Source of the DNA: Streptomyces sp. CCM_MD2014
GTDB lineage: Bacteria > Actinomycetota > Actinomycetes > Streptomycetales > Streptomycetaceae
Length of the DNA stretch: 64,000 nucleotides
Assembly: GCF_000772045.1 (NCBI RefSeq)
Contig: NZ_CP009754.1
Span: forward strand, 5,208,001 to 5,272,000
Direction of reading: 5' to 3'
The position numbers and the translations under genes were made by a program. Of the stretch, positions 27,861 to 36,502 are shown in pieces (position 1 is the first letter of the stretch; each line of letters starts with the position of its first letter). The notes under the pieces are model-generated. The model saw nothing but the letters and a program-made list of their open reading frames with translations. It was not told where the DNA came from and did no database searches.

Positions 27861-28784
27861 ATGAGGAGCAGAAACCCGGTCTTCTCGCGACGGGGGTTCA
27901 GCCGCGACAACGGCTACGCGGGCTTCAACGCCGCGCCGCAGGCCGGGGGACCCGCCGTCGCCACGCAGGCCAACCCGTACGCGCAGGGCGCCCAGGGCAA
28001 CCCGTACGCCCAGCCGCCCGCCGGCAACCCGTACGCGCAGAACCCGTACGCCCAGCCGGACCAGCAGTTCGGCGTGGGCCCGCAGGCGCCCGCCACCACC
28101 GGCCGGATGACGATGGACGACGTCGTCGTCCGTACGGCGAGCACGCTCGGCGTGCTCGTGGTGACGGCCGCGCTCGCGTGGGCGCTGCTGCCGGTGGACG
28201 ACGCCAACATCAGCCGCTCGTACGGCATCGGTATCGGTGCCGCCCTGATCGGCATGGTCCTGGCGCTCGTCCAGTCCTTCAAGCGCAAGCCCACGCCTGC
28301 GCTGATCCTGGCCTACGCGGCGTTCGAGGGTGTCTTCCTCGGCGTCGTCTCCAGCGTCGTCGACAACCGCATCGCGGACGGCGCGGCCATGCAGGCCGTG
28401 ATCGGCACGATGGCGGTCTTCGCCGGTGTGCTGATCGCCTACAAGGCGGGCTGGATCCGCGTCAACCGGCGCTTCTACGGCTTCGTGATGGCGGCCGCGC
28501 TCGGCTTCGTCCTGCTGATGATGGTGAACCTGCTGTTCGCCGTCTTCGGCGGCGGTGACGGCCTCGGCTTCCGCAGCGGTGCGCTCGGTGTCGTCTTCGG
28601 CGTCATCGGTGTCATCCTCGGCGCCTGCTTCCTCGCCCTCGACTTCAAGCAGGTCGAGGACGGGCTCGCCTACGGCGCCCCGCGCGAGGAGGCCTGGTTC
28701 GCCGCCTTCGGCCTCACGCTGACGCTGGTCTGGATCTACCTGGAGTTCCTGCGTCTCATCGCGATCCTGAACAGCAACGACTAG
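27861..28784 (+). CDS. Bax inhibitor-1/YccA family membrane protein
   Basis: 307 aa. N-terminal 75 residues are low complexity with NPYAQ repeats (four copies, 27974-28058). Then seven transmembrane helices at roughly residues 90-305, beginning TLGVLVVTAALAWALLP, and with the family features FEGVFLGVVSS and YLEFLRLIAILN near the C-terminus. In bacteria the family includes a pH-sensitive calcium leak channel (BsYetJ). GGAGGAGTG precedes the ATG. The NPYAQ segment may be a disordered cytoplasmic tail. Confidence 0.9.
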   Translation: MRSRNPVFSRRGFSRDNGYAGFNAAPQAGGPAVATQANPYAQGAQGNPYAQPPAGNPYAQNPYAQPDQQFGVGPQAPATTGRMTMDDVVVRTASTLGVLVVTAALAWALLPVDDANISRSYGIGIGAALIGMVLALVQSFKRKPTPALILAYAAFEGVFLGVVSSVVDNRIADGAAMQAVIGTMAVFAGVLIAYKAGWIRVNRRFYGFVMAAALGFVLLMMVNLLFAVFGGGDGLGFRSGALGVVFGVIGVILGACFLALDFKQVEDGLAYGAPREEAWFAAFGLTLTLVWIYLEFLRLIAILNSND

Positions 28785-28810
28785 CGGTATCCAGTAGCAC
28801 CACGCAGGTG

Positions 28811-28842
28811 AAGGGCCCCGGGCTGCACAGCCCGGGGCCCTT
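28811..28842. terminator. Terminator between Bax inhibitor gene and DUF4287 gene
   Basis: AAGGGCCCCGGGCT-GCAC-AGCCCGGGGCCCTT: a perfect 14-bp stem flanked by A and T runs, which makes it usable on both strands. Confidence 0.9.
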
Positions 28843-28866
28843 CGTCGTCGTGGGGTCGGCGCCCGC

Positions 28867-29097
28867 TCACAGCAGCTTGCGCGCGGCCCTTCTCAGGTCG
28901 TACTCGTGGACGATCGCCTTCGCGTGGCCGTACGCGAGGTTGTGTTCGTGGCGCAGCCAGCTGACCTTCTCCTCGAAGCGGAAGAGGGCGGGGCCGTCCT
29001 CGACGGCGCGCAGCCAGTCGGAGATCTCACGGCCGGTGCACTGGGGGATGCGGGCGAGCAGATTGCGATGGGTCTCCTCGGAGAAGACTTGGGACAT
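28867..29097 (-). CDS. DUF4287 family small protein
   Basis: 76 aa. The sequence SEETHRNLLARIPQCTGREISDWL followed by WLRHEHNLAYGHAKAIVHEYDL matches DUF4287, short all-helical proteins found alone or as a repeat unit in larger proteins. Shine-Dalgarno GGAGG precedes the ATG. Function unknown. Divergent from the 103-residue protein at 29201. Confidence 0.8.
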   Translation of the reverse strand: MSQVFSEETHRNLLARIPQCTGREISDWLRAVEDGPALFRFEEKVSWLRHEHNLAYGHAKAIVHEYDLRRAARKLL

Positions 29098-29200
29098 CGG
29101 CGCCTCCGGGCGAAAGGGGATGTAAGCCGGTCCTTCAGGTCACCGTGCCCGAGCGTTCGCCCGTTGGCAACAGTCCTGGACGGCCGCGTACGCTCGCGCC

Positions 29201-29512
29201 GTGGTTGATACGACGCCTTTGACCCGTGCCGTGGACGACTTCGCCGACCGGCTGCGGGCCGCCCCGCAGAGCAGGCTGCAGCGCGGCGCGGCCGCCGAGG
29301 CTCTGGAGCTGGCCAGGGAGCTGGCCCGACGCGCCCAGCTCGCGGAGGAGCCCGGGGCCGAGCCCCGTGAGATGCCGGACGCGGGCATGTTCGCCGCCGC
29401 CGACCAGATCGCCGTCGCCGCACACGACTTGGCCCTCGTGCTGAAGGACGAGGGCCAGGTGGAAGAAGCGGCGGCGCTGGTGGAGGAGGCCCGCAAGCGG
29501 GCCGGGGTGTGA
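29201..29512 (+). CDS. Small helical protein, unknown function, probably leaderless
   Basis: 103 aa, GTG start with no Shine-Dalgarno; TACGCT at 29189-29194 ends 6 nt before the start, as expected for a leaderless transcript. Composition is Ala/Glu/Leu rich with several predicted amphipathic helices (DDFADRLRAAPQSRLQRGAA, LARELARRAQLAEE, DQIAVAAHDLALVLKDEG) and no Cys. I do not recognise the family. Strong third-position G/C supports coding. Confidence 0.65.
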   Translation: MVDTTPLTRAVDDFADRLRAAPQSRLQRGAAAEALELARELARRAQLAEEPGAEPREMPDAGMFAAADQIAVAAHDLALVLKDEGQVEEAAALVEEARKRAGV

Positions 29513-29538
29513 CGCGGCCGAGGTGACCGCGAGGGCGC

Positions 29539-30342
29539 CTACAGGGACGCGATGACGCGGTCCGCCAGGATGTACACGTTCTCCTCGCCGCAGGCGAAGG
29601 TCAGCGTGTAGGCGCCGGAGATCCCGGAGCCGCCCAGGAGGTAGGGCGTCTGGCCCGCGCCCAGGGCGGCGGCCAGGCGCTCCGCGGTCTCACGGTGGCC
29701 CGGGGTCATGCACAGGGTGGTGCCGTCGGCGAAGACGTACACGTCGAGCGTGCCCAGCGGGCCCGGACGGACGTCCGCCAGCGCGACGCTGGACTCGGCC
29801 AGCTCCTCCAGGGTCGCCACGGTGCGGTCGTGGTCGTTCACGGCCGGGGACGGGTTCGGCACGAAGTCCGGGTGCGAGGGGTGCCGGCGTCGGGCGGCGG
29901 CCAGCTCGGCGGACTCCCTGGAGCCCGTGTCCCGGTCGGACGGCTCGTCGGTGTCCGCGGCCGGTTCGGCCACGGGCTCCAGGCCCACGAGGTCGGCCTG
30001 GCGGGGAAGGAACAGCTCACTGTCGGACAGGCCGAGCAGCAGGGGTGCGTCGGAGACGTCCCGGGTCTCCTGGGCGGCCCAGAAGGCCCGCGCCTCGGCG
30101 AGCTCGCGCTCACGCTCCTCGGCGAGCGCCTCCGCCACGGCGGCGCGTATCTCCTCGGCGTCGGCGGTGGTGCGGGCGGCGGGCACCCGGGCCCGCGCGG
30201 CGGTGGTGGCTCGGCTCTCGGCCAGCTCGGTGCGCAGGGCGGTCACCTGGCGGCGCAGCACCAGGATGCTGCGCAGGACGGCGACGCCCACGGCGCCGGT
30301 GGCGGCCGTGGTGAGCAGCAGGGCGATCGGCATGGCGCTCAC
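29539..30342 (-). CDS. Membrane-anchored protein with coiled coil, unknown function
   Basis: 267 aa. N-terminal hydrophobic anchor (IALLLTTAATGAVGVAVL), then a coiled-coil segment (VTALRTELAESRATTAAR, EALAEERERELAEARAFW), an acidic linker, and a C-terminal domain of about 90 residues (LGTLDVYVFADGTTLCMTPG to the end) that I cannot assign. GTG start at 30342 lies 8 nt after GGGAG. Convergent with the gene at 29201. The C-terminal domain has a Cys in TFACGEENVY. Confidence 0.65.
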   Translation of the reverse strand: MSAMPIALLLTTAATGAVGVAVLRSILVLRRQVTALRTELAESRATTAARARVPAARTTADAEEIRAAVAEALAEERERELAEARAFWAAQETRDVSDAPLLLGLSDSELFLPRQADLVGLEPVAEPAADTDEPSDRDTGSRESAELAAARRRHPSHPDFVPNPSPAVNDHDRTVATLEELAESSVALADVRPGPLGTLDVYVFADGTTLCMTPGHRETAERLAAALGAGQTPYLLGGSGISGAYTLTFACGEENVYILADRVIASL

Positions 30343-30649
30343 TGACGTACTCCCGGTTCAAAGTCGACCCCCGACTTCCTACATCAGCTTGAAGGGAGGA
30401 CTAATCGTCTGTCAGTGCGTAACGTCACGAAACGGACAGGACTTTGGGCCCGGAAGGTGGGGGTGGTGCTGTTCTGACCTGCGTAAATCCAGGATACGGG
30501 AGAGCTAGGTCACATCCTGGGGGAGTTTGGGTCACAAAACGGCCCAGAACCCTGCGGCCGGCAGGGCTCCGGGCCGGTCCGTCACGCTGGGTCCGCCGAG
30601 TGCTACTGACGGTCCATCAGCGGCCCTCGGCGGCGGCCCCGGACGGGTG
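30343..30649. other. Intergenic region upstream of the membrane-anchored protein and downstream of the thiolase
   Basis: Mostly leader sequence of the gene starting at 30342, plus the thiolase terminator at 30533-30577. No coding ORF is supported here. Confidence 0.5.
30533..30577 (-). terminator. Terminator of the thiolase gene
   Basis: Read on the minus strand: CGGCCCGG-AG-CCCTGC with its complement GCAGGG-TTCT-GGGCCG, followed by TTTTG. A two-part stem with a T tract. Confidence 0.8.
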
Positions 30650-31870
30650 TCAGCTCAGGCGCTCGATGACCATGGCCATGCCCTGGCCGCCGCCGACGCA
30701 CATGGTCTCCAGGCCGAACTGCTTGTCGTGCGTCTGGAGGGAGTTGATCAGGGTGCCGGTGATGCGGGCGCCGGTCATGCCGAAGGGGTGGCCGACGGCG
30801 ATGGCGCCGCCGTTGACGTTCAGCTTCTCCAGCGGGATGCCGAGGTCCCGGTAGGAGGGGATGACCTGCGCGGCGAACGCCTCGTTGATCTCGACCAGGT
30901 CGATGTCGTCGACGGTCAGCCCGGCGCGGGACAGCGCCTGCTTGCTCGCCTCGACCGGACCGAGACCCATGATCTCGGGGGACAGACCGGAGACGCCGGT
31001 GGAGACGATGCGGGCGAGCGGGGTCAGGCCCAGCTCGCGGGCCTTGGTGTCACTCATGATCACGAGGGCGGCGGCGCCGTCGTTGAGCGGGCAGCAGTTG
31101 CCGGCGGTGACCAGGCCGTCGGGGCGGAAGACCGGCTTGAGGCCCGCCACGCCCTCCAGGGTGACGCCGGCGCGCGGGCCGTCGTCCTTGCTGACGACCG
31201 TGCCGTCGGGCAGCGTGACCGGGGTGATCTCGCGCTCCCAGAAGCCGTTCTTGATGGCTTCCTCGGCGAGGTTCTGGGACCGGACGCCGAACTCGTCCAT
31301 CTCCTGCCGGGTGATGCCCTTGGCGCGGGCGAGGTTCTCGGCGGTCTGGCCCATCGCGATGTACGGGTCGGGGACGAGGCCGTCCTCGCGCGGGTCGTGC
31401 CAGGTGGTGCCCTCCTGCTGGGCGACCTCGGCGGTCCGGGCCTCGGCCTCGGCGAAGAGCGGGTTGTGGGTGTCCGGCAGGCTGTCGGAGTTGCCCTTGG
31501 CGAACCGGGAGACCATCTCGACGCCGGCCGAGATGAAGACGTCGCCCTCGCCCGCCTTGATGGCGTGCAGGGCCATGCGCGAGGTCTGCAGGGACGAGGA
31601 GCAGTACCGGGTGATCGTGCAGCCCGGCAGGTGGTCCATGCCCATCTCGACGGCGACGATCCGGCCGAGGTTGTTGCCCTGCTCGCCGCCGGGCAGACCG
31701 CAGCCGAGCATCAGGTCGTCGATGTCCCGCGGGTCCAGCTCGGGGACCTTCGCGAGGGCCGCCTGGATGATCGTGGCGGCCAGGTCGTCAGGGCGCAGGT
31801 CCTTCAGGGAGCCCTTGAAGGCGCGGCCGATGGGGGAACGGGCGGCAGAGACGATCACGGCTTCGGGCAT
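30650..31870 (-). CDS. Acetyl-CoA C-acyltransferase (thiolase)
   Basis: 406 aa. Catalyses the last step of fatty acid beta-oxidation or the reverse condensation. Nucleophile Cys90 in RYCSSSLQTSRMAL, the His in VNGGAIAVGHPFGMTGAR, and the second Cys in MCVGGGQGMA are all present, so it should be active. ATG at 31870 taken rather than the GTG directly before it. A TetR-type half-palindrome cluster AAGCGCTTGCTT (31978-31989) sits about 110 bp upstream. Substrate chain length is not predictable; the FadA-like sequence favours degradation. Confidence 0.93.
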   Translation of the reverse strand: MPEAVIVSAARSPIGRAFKGSLKDLRPDDLAATIIQAALAKVPELDPRDIDDLMLGCGLPGGEQGNNLGRIVAVEMGMDHLPGCTITRYCSSSLQTSRMALHAIKAGEGDVFISAGVEMVSRFAKGNSDSLPDTHNPLFAEAEARTAEVAQQEGTTWHDPREDGLVPDPYIAMGQTAENLARAKGITRQEMDEFGVRSQNLAEEAIKNGFWEREITPVTLPDGTVVSKDDGPRAGVTLEGVAGLKPVFRPDGLVTAGNCCPLNDGAAALVIMSDTKARELGLTPLARIVSTGVSGLSPEIMGLGPVEASKQALSRAGLTVDDIDLVEINEAFAAQVIPSYRDLGIPLEKLNVNGGAIAVGHPFGMTGARITGTLINSLQTHDKQFGLETMCVGGGQGMAMVIERLS

Positions 31871-31977
31871 CACGGCTCCAGTGGCGAGGCGAAGTAATCG
31901 GGCGGCTGCTGGGGAAGTTACCCGGCCGTATGGCCCGGGTCACGGCTATGGCCGTGTGACATGGACCGCAAATGTCT

Positions 31978-31989
31978 AAGCGCTTGCTT
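31978..31989. promoter_or_regulatory. Candidate TetR-family operator upstream of the thiolase
   Basis: AAGCGCTTGCTT contains the palindrome AAGCGCTT and an overlapping AAGC-N4-GCTT dyad. Similar AAGC-type sites occur before beta-oxidation genes of actinobacteria under TetR-family control. Position fits the thiolase gene; identity of regulator unknown. Confidence 0.4.
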
Positions 31990-32072
31990 TGGCCTCCGGC
32001 GGTTGGGCGGTGTTTCCCGTACCGGGTGCCGTGGCGGGCGTGCCTGGGGGCCGCGCCGCCAGACCCCCGTCG

Positions 32073-32113
32073 GCCTGGACGGCCTCGTCCTCAAACGCCG
32101 GACGGGCTGGAAG
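32073..32113. repeat. Dispersed Streptomyces intergenic repeat reaching into the SGNH gene
   Basis: GCCTCGTCCTCAAACGCCGG and the following ACGGGCTGG resemble a sequence I recall as widespread in Streptomyces intergenic regions. Here it supplies the stop codon and the final codons (PSSPSGV) of the hydrolase gene on the minus strand. No second copy is in this window, so the repeat status is from memory. Confidence 0.45.
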
Positions 32114-33113
32114 GTTCCGCCTCCGCCACCCGACGCCGCCTGCGGCGTTTCAGCAGTGCCCAAGGGCCCCGGGGCCCCGCGGGCATGGCGGCAGCGACCT
32201 CCGTGCCCGCCTCGGACGCCGCCTCCGCCGCCGCCCTGGCCACCGGCAGGAAACCCTCGCGGCGCAGCGCGTCCGGGTGTTCCTCCTCGGCCGGCCACAG
32301 GCCGAGCGCCGCGCACACCGACGGCAGCACCGCCATCGCCGCCGTGGCGTACCCCTCCGCGGAGGGGTGGTAGTAGTCCGGACCGAACAGTTCCCGGGGG
32401 TTCTCCGCGAACTCCGGGCCCAGCAGGTCGCCCAGCGACACCGTGCGCCCGCCCTGCTCGACGACGCCGATGGTCTGCGCCGCCGCCAGCTGCCGCGAGG
32501 CCCGCCGGGCCAGCCAGCGCAGCGGCTGGCGCACCCGCTCGATCGTGCCCAGGTCCGGACAGGTGCCGACCACCACCTCCGCGCCGGCCGTGCGCAGCCG
32601 CCGTACCGCCGCGGACAGGTACCGCACCGAGCGGGTCGCCGGCATCCGGTGGGTGACGTCGTTGGCGCCGATCATGATCACGCAGATGTCGGGCACCCGG
32701 TCCGGATCCGCGAGCGCCAGCGACACCTGCCGGTCCAGGTCGTCGGAACACGCCCCCGGCAGTGCGACCGACCCCAGCCTCACCGGCCGCTCCGCCACCG
32801 CCGCCAGCCCCGACGCGAGCAGTGCGCCCGGCGTCTGACCGGCCCGGTGGACGCCCTGCCCGGCCGCCGTGGAGTCGCCCAGCATCAGCAGCCGCAGCGG
32901 AGGCTCACCCGCCGTGGGCAGGGTGCCGCCGTACAGTCCCTGCGCGTTCGGCACCCGGGTCGGTGTGCCCACGCCCACCCGGCGTCTGGCGAGCTGCACC
33001 TCGGCCACCACCAGGCCGACAGCCGCCGCTCCCGCCAGCCCGATGCCGCCGCCGCCGTACGCCGCGCCGGCCGCGATCCGCCGGGCCACCCTCGCCCTCG
33101 ACATGCTCGTCAT
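32091..33113 (-). CDS. SGNH/GDSL hydrolase, membrane-anchored or secreted
   Basis: 340 aa. N-terminal hydrophobic helix (GGIGLAGAAAVGLVVAEVQL). Catalytic blocks: LLMLGDSTAAGQGV (block I, Ser), a block II Gly in LPGACSDDL, IGANDVTH (block III, Asn), and DYYHPSAEGY (block V, Asp/His). Probable lipase or esterase. ATG at 33113 has GGGAGGTGG upstream. A basic C-terminal tail (LLKRRRRRRVAEAE) and the repeat-derived end PSSPSGV follow the domain. Divergent from the cystathionine beta-synthase gene. Confidence 0.9.
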   Translation of the reverse strand: MTSMSRARVARRIAAGAAYGGGGIGLAGAAAVGLVVAEVQLARRRVGVGTPTRVPNAQGLYGGTLPTAGEPPLRLLMLGDSTAAGQGVHRAGQTPGALLASGLAAVAERPVRLGSVALPGACSDDLDRQVSLALADPDRVPDICVIMIGANDVTHRMPATRSVRYLSAAVRRLRTAGAEVVVGTCPDLGTIERVRQPLRWLARRASRQLAAAQTIGVVEQGGRTVSLGDLLGPEFAENPRELFGPDYYHPSAEGYATAAMAVLPSVCAALGLWPAEEEHPDALRREGFLPVARAAAEAASEAGTEVAAAMPAGPRGPWALLKRRRRRRVAEAEPSSPSGV

Positions 33114-33280
33114 GCCTAGCCGCCACCTCCCGAAACCCGTACACCCACTCCTTGCCCCGTACGGACGGTCGCCCAATCTCAACGCAGGGTGAACGACCGT
33201 CACGGGGCATCCTCGGGGCCGCAGGCCATAGGCTGGCCGGACCGATATCGACCCTTCATTTGCGGCATCCGGAGACCACG

Positions 33281-34666
33281 GTGCAATTCCACGACTCGAT
33301 GATCAGCCTCGTCGGCAACACCCCGCTGGTGCGGCTCAACAGCGTGACCAAGGGGATCAGGGCGACCGTCCTGGCCAAGGTGGAGTACTTCAACCCCGGC
33401 GGTTCGGTGAAGGACCGCATCGCCCTGCGCATGATCGAGGCCGCGGAGAAGAGCGGAGAGCTGCAGCCGGGCGGCACGATCGTCGAGCCGACCAGCGGCA
33501 ACACGGGCGTCGGCCTCGCCATCGTCGCCCAGCAGAAGGGCTACAAGTGCATCTTCGTCTGCCCCGACAAGGTGTCCACCGACAAGATCAACGTGCTGCG
33601 CGCGTACGGCGCCGAGGTCGTCGTCTGCCCGACCGCGGTCGACCCCGAGCACCCCGACTCCTACTACAACGTCTCCGACCGGCTGGTCCGCGAGACACCG
33701 GGCGCCTGGAAGCCGGACCAGTACTCCAACCCGAACAACCCGCTCTCCCACTACCACTCCACGGGCCCCGAGCTCTGGGAGCAGACCGAGGGGAAGATCA
33801 CCCACTTCGTGGCCGGTGTCGGCACCGGCGGCACCATCTCCGGCACCGGCCGGTACCTGAAGGAAGCCAGTGACGGCGCGGTGAAGGTGATCGGCGCCGA
33901 CCCCGAGGGCTCCGTCTACTCCGGCGGCTCCGGGCGGCCGTACCTGGTCGAGGGCGTCGGTGAGGACTTCTGGCCGACGGCGTACGACCGCGAGGTCGCG
34001 GACGAGATCGTCGCCGTCTCGGACAAGGACTCCTTCCAGATGACCCGCCGCCTCGCCAAGGAGGAGGGCCTGCTGGTGGGCGGCTCCTGCGGCATGGCGG
34101 TCGTCGCGGCCCTGGAGGTGGCGGCGCGGCTCGGCGAGGACGACGTGGTGGTCGTCCTGCTGCCGGACAGCGGACGCGGCTACCTCAGCAAGATCTTCAA
34201 CGACGAGTGGATGGCCGACTACGGCTTCCTGGAGGACGCCGGCCCAAGCGCCCGCGTCGCCGAGGTCCTGAACCACAAGGAGGGCGGCCACATCCCCTCC
34301 CTCGTCCACATGCACCCGGACGAGACCGTCGGCCAGGCCATCGAGGTGCTGCGCGAGTACGGCGTCTCGCAGATGCCGATCGTCAAGCCCGGCGCCGGTC
34401 ACCCGGACGTGATGGCCGCCGAGGTCGTCGGCTCGGTCGTCGAGCGCGAGCTCCTGGACGCGCTGTTCGCCAAGCGCGCCTCGCTGGAGGACCCGCTGGA
34501 GAAGCACATGTCCGCCCCGCTGCCCCAGGTCGGCTCCGGCGAGCCGGTCGCGGACCTGATGTCGGTGCTCGGCGGCGCCGACGCGGCGATCGTCCTGGTC
34601 GAGGGCAAGCCGACCGGGGTGGTGAGCCGACAGGACCTGCTGTCCTTCCTCGCCAAGGGCAAGTAG
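33281..34666 (+). CDS. cbs: Cystathionine beta-synthase with CBS domains
   Basis: 461 aa. PLP enzyme making cystathionine from serine and homocysteine (transsulfuration). PLP lysine K44 in GGSVKDR, VEPTSGNTGVG for cofactor binding, and GVGTGGTISGTGRYL. The C-terminal 130 residues form a pair of CBS domains (IPSLVHMHPDETVGQAIEVL, VVSRQDLLSFL), which typically sense adenosyl compounds. GTG start with GGAGA upstream and the conserved MQFHDSMISLVGNTPLVRLN. Bacterial length is normal. No cystathionine gamma-lyase gene is adjacent in this window. Confidence 0.95.
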   Translation: MQFHDSMISLVGNTPLVRLNSVTKGIRATVLAKVEYFNPGGSVKDRIALRMIEAAEKSGELQPGGTIVEPTSGNTGVGLAIVAQQKGYKCIFVCPDKVSTDKINVLRAYGAEVVVCPTAVDPEHPDSYYNVSDRLVRETPGAWKPDQYSNPNNPLSHYHSTGPELWEQTEGKITHFVAGVGTGGTISGTGRYLKEASDGAVKVIGADPEGSVYSGGSGRPYLVEGVGEDFWPTAYDREVADEIVAVSDKDSFQMTRRLAKEEGLLVGGSCGMAVVAALEVAARLGEDDVVVVLLPDSGRGYLSKIFNDEWMADYGFLEDAGPSARVAEVLNHKEGGHIPSLVHMHPDETVGQAIEVLREYGVSQMPIVKPGAGHPDVMAAEVVGSVVERELLDALFAKRASLEDPLEKHMSAPLPQVGSGEPVADLMSVLGGADAAIVLVEGKPTGVVSRQDLLSFLAKGK

Positions 34667-35054
34667 CACCGGTCGCCGGGCCGTTGACCTCCGCGGTCTT
34701 CGCGGAAGTGGTACGCGCACGTCACATGCGCGCAGCAGTCGCTTAACACGGGACCGGCAGAGTAAGGGGTGTCGGCAGGAAAGGCGGGGCACCGCCCAGG
34801 CGTTCAGCACTGGGAGAGGGCTCCCCGGACCCGCCGACGCCGAACGGCGTCACGGACCTTCCGGAGCGGCTCCCGGACCTCCGAGGACGCCCCGGACGCG
34901 CCACCCGGACGTGAGGCCCGGCACGTGCGCGTCCCCCGCGGGGACCGCCGTCGTCCCGCCCCCCAGCGATGGGGGTGCGGCGGTCCCCGCGCAGTCTTCC
35001 CTCAGGGCCCGGTCCCAGGACTCGGCCGCCGGGCCGGGTCTCGGTCCCCGGGTC
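34667..35054. other. 388-bp region after cbs without a convincing gene
   Basis: The only open frame here (GTG at 34769) is a low-complexity Arg/Pro/Gly translation with no sign of coding bias. It contains the hairpin listed at 34940-34988. I see no other structure. Confidence 0.5.
34940..34988 (-). terminator. Large hairpin downstream of the small membrane protein gene
   Basis: GGGGACCGCCG / CGGCGGTCCCC (11 bp) around an inner stem CCCCC / GGGGG with loop AGCGAT. Placed just beyond the end of the gene at 35055 on the minus strand. It lacks a T tract. Confidence 0.6.
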
Positions 35055-35486
35055 TCAGCCCTCCCAGGCGTCGTCCCGGTCGGTGCGGCGGCGTCCGAAC
35101 AGGCCAGGATGGGTGCGGGCGACCTGGACGACGTTGACCCCGACGATGCCGGCCCAGGCGACCAGCATCCCGGGCAGGTGCGCCACACCGCCGCCGATCG
35201 CGGACAGCGGGATCGCCAGCACCAGCGAGACGATGCCGAAGCCGAAGCGCTCGCCGAAGGTGTCCGTGGCCCCCGGCGACCGGCTGTCCCGGGCCGCCGT
35301 CATCTGCTGCTCGGCGAGCTGCCGGCGCACCCGGCGGTCCACGACCGAGTCGATGCGCTGGTCGACCTTCTCCAGGAACGAGTCGACCAGCGCGGACTCG
35401 TACTCCTCACCGAGCTCCCTGCGGGTCCGCAGGGTGGCGTCGAGATCCTTCTTGAGGTCGGCGTCGCGTGCGTCCATTCCCGTCAT
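35055..35486 (-). CDS. Small two-helix integral membrane protein
   Basis: 143 aa. Cytoplasmic charged coiled-coil head (ADLKKDLDATLRTRRELGEE, FLEKVDQRIDSVVDRRVRRQ), then two membrane helices (FGFGIVSLVLAIPLSAIGGGV and LPGMLVAWAGIVGVNVVQV) and a short basic tail. ATG at 35486 (alternative 35477) with a TACCGT 14 nt upstream and no Shine-Dalgarno, suggesting a leaderless message. Unknown function; conserved-hypothetical type protein of Streptomyces by appearance. Confidence 0.7.
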   Translation of the reverse strand: MTGMDARDADLKKDLDATLRTRRELGEEYESALVDSFLEKVDQRIDSVVDRRVRRQLAEQQMTAARDSRSPGATDTFGERFGFGIVSLVLAIPLSAIGGGVAHLPGMLVAWAGIVGVNVVQVARTHPGLFGRRRTDRDDAWEG

Positions 35487-35586
35487 GGAACCGACGGTAG
35501 CCAGCCGGGGCCGCCTGGGCACTGGGGACAACCCCCGGCTTCGGCGGGGGCCGGCCGGTACGGGGCGGCGGTGCCGCGCCACCCCG

Positions 35587-35604
35587 CTGTATAACGGTAT
35601 GCAG
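35587..35604. promoter_or_regulatory. Near-perfect dyad before the RpiR gene
   Basis: CTGTATA-ACGG-TATGCAG, one mismatch in 7-bp arms, 35 nt before the start codon and overlapping a TATAAC that could be a -10 element. Candidate autoregulatory operator. Confidence 0.45.
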
Positions 35605-35638
35605 GAGTCGGGGCGCGTGAATAGGTCGAGGGGGCCAC

Positions 35639-36502
35639 ATGACGAACGGAACCGGCGGGGCGAGCGGGGCCGACGGGCCGGCCACGCGGCTGCAGGCGCT
35701 GTTCGAGGGGCACCGGCTGACACCGACCCAGCGGCGCATCGCGCACAGCATGGTGCGCCGGGCGTCCGACGTGCCCTTCCTGTCGAGTGTGGAGCTGGCC
35801 GAGCTGGCGGGGGTCAGCCAGCCGTCCGTGACCCGTTTCGCCGTCGCCCTCGGCTTCGACGGCTATCCGGCGCTGCGCCGCCATCTGCGCGAGGTCGTCC
35901 CCGCGGAACAGGTCGCGGACACCGGGGCCGTCAACGAGTACCAGCAGGCCGTGGCGGCCGAGATCGAGAACCTGCGGCACCTCGCGGAGGTGCTGGCCGA
36001 CCCGGCGCCGGTGCGGGAGGCGGGGCGGCTGCTCGCCGGGAGCCGGCCCCTGCCGGTGCTCGGGCTGCGGGCCGCTGCCGCCCAGGCGCACGGCTTCGCC
36101 TACTTCGCCGCCAAGGTCCACCCGGACGTCCGCCTCCTCGGCGAGGGCGGCACGATGCTCCACGACCGCATCGACGCCGCCGTCCGGGCCGGCGCGGGCA
36201 CGCTGCTCTGCTTCGCCCTGCCCCGGCACCCGCGCGAGGTCGTCGAGGCGCTCGCCCACGCCAAGGAGGCCGGGCTCACGGTGGTGACCGTCGCCGACTC
36301 CGCCTTCGCGCCGGTGGCCAAGGTGTCCGACCTGCTGCTCCCCGCCGCCGTCGGCACCGGTCTCGCCTTCGACACCGCCTGTGCGCCGATGCTGCTCGGC
36401 CGGGTGCTCCTCGAGGCGATGTGCGACGACCTGCCGGACGCGCAGGCCCGGCTGGAGGAGTTCGACGCCAAGGCCGCCGCGCGGGGACTCTTCGTGGACT
36501 GA
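35639..36502 (+). CDS. MurR/RpiR-family transcriptional regulator (HTH plus SIS domain)
   Basis: 287 aa. N-terminal HTH_6 domain (LTPTQRRIAHSMVRRASDVP, LAELAGVSQPSVTRFAVALGF) and C-terminal sugar-phosphate isomerase (SIS) domain of about residues 120-260 that senses a phosphosugar (ALPRHPREVVEALAHAKEAG, VTVADS). Typical of regulators of amino-sugar or central carbon genes. Target genes are not evident in the neighbourhood; the gene starts with AGGGGG ahead of ATG. Dyad upstream is a possible own operator. Confidence 0.88.
   Translation: MTNGTGGASGADGPATRLQALFEGHRLTPTQRRIAHSMVRRASDVPFLSSVELAELAGVSQPSVTRFAVALGFDGYPALRRHLREVVPAEQVADTGAVNEYQQAVAAEIENLRHLAEVLADPAPVREAGRLLAGSRPLPVLGLRAAAAQAHGFAYFAAKVHPDVRLLGEGGTMLHDRIDAAVRAGAGTLLCFALPRHPREVVEALAHAKEAGLTVVTVADSAFAPVAKVSDLLLPAAVGTGLAFDTACAPMLLGRVLLEAMCDDLPDAQARLEEFDAKAAARGLFVD

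Noticed and set aside
34769..35137. 122-residue ORF after cbs
   Set aside because: Arg/Pro/Gly-rich with no domain, ribosome binding site or codon bias; overlaps hairpin sequence.
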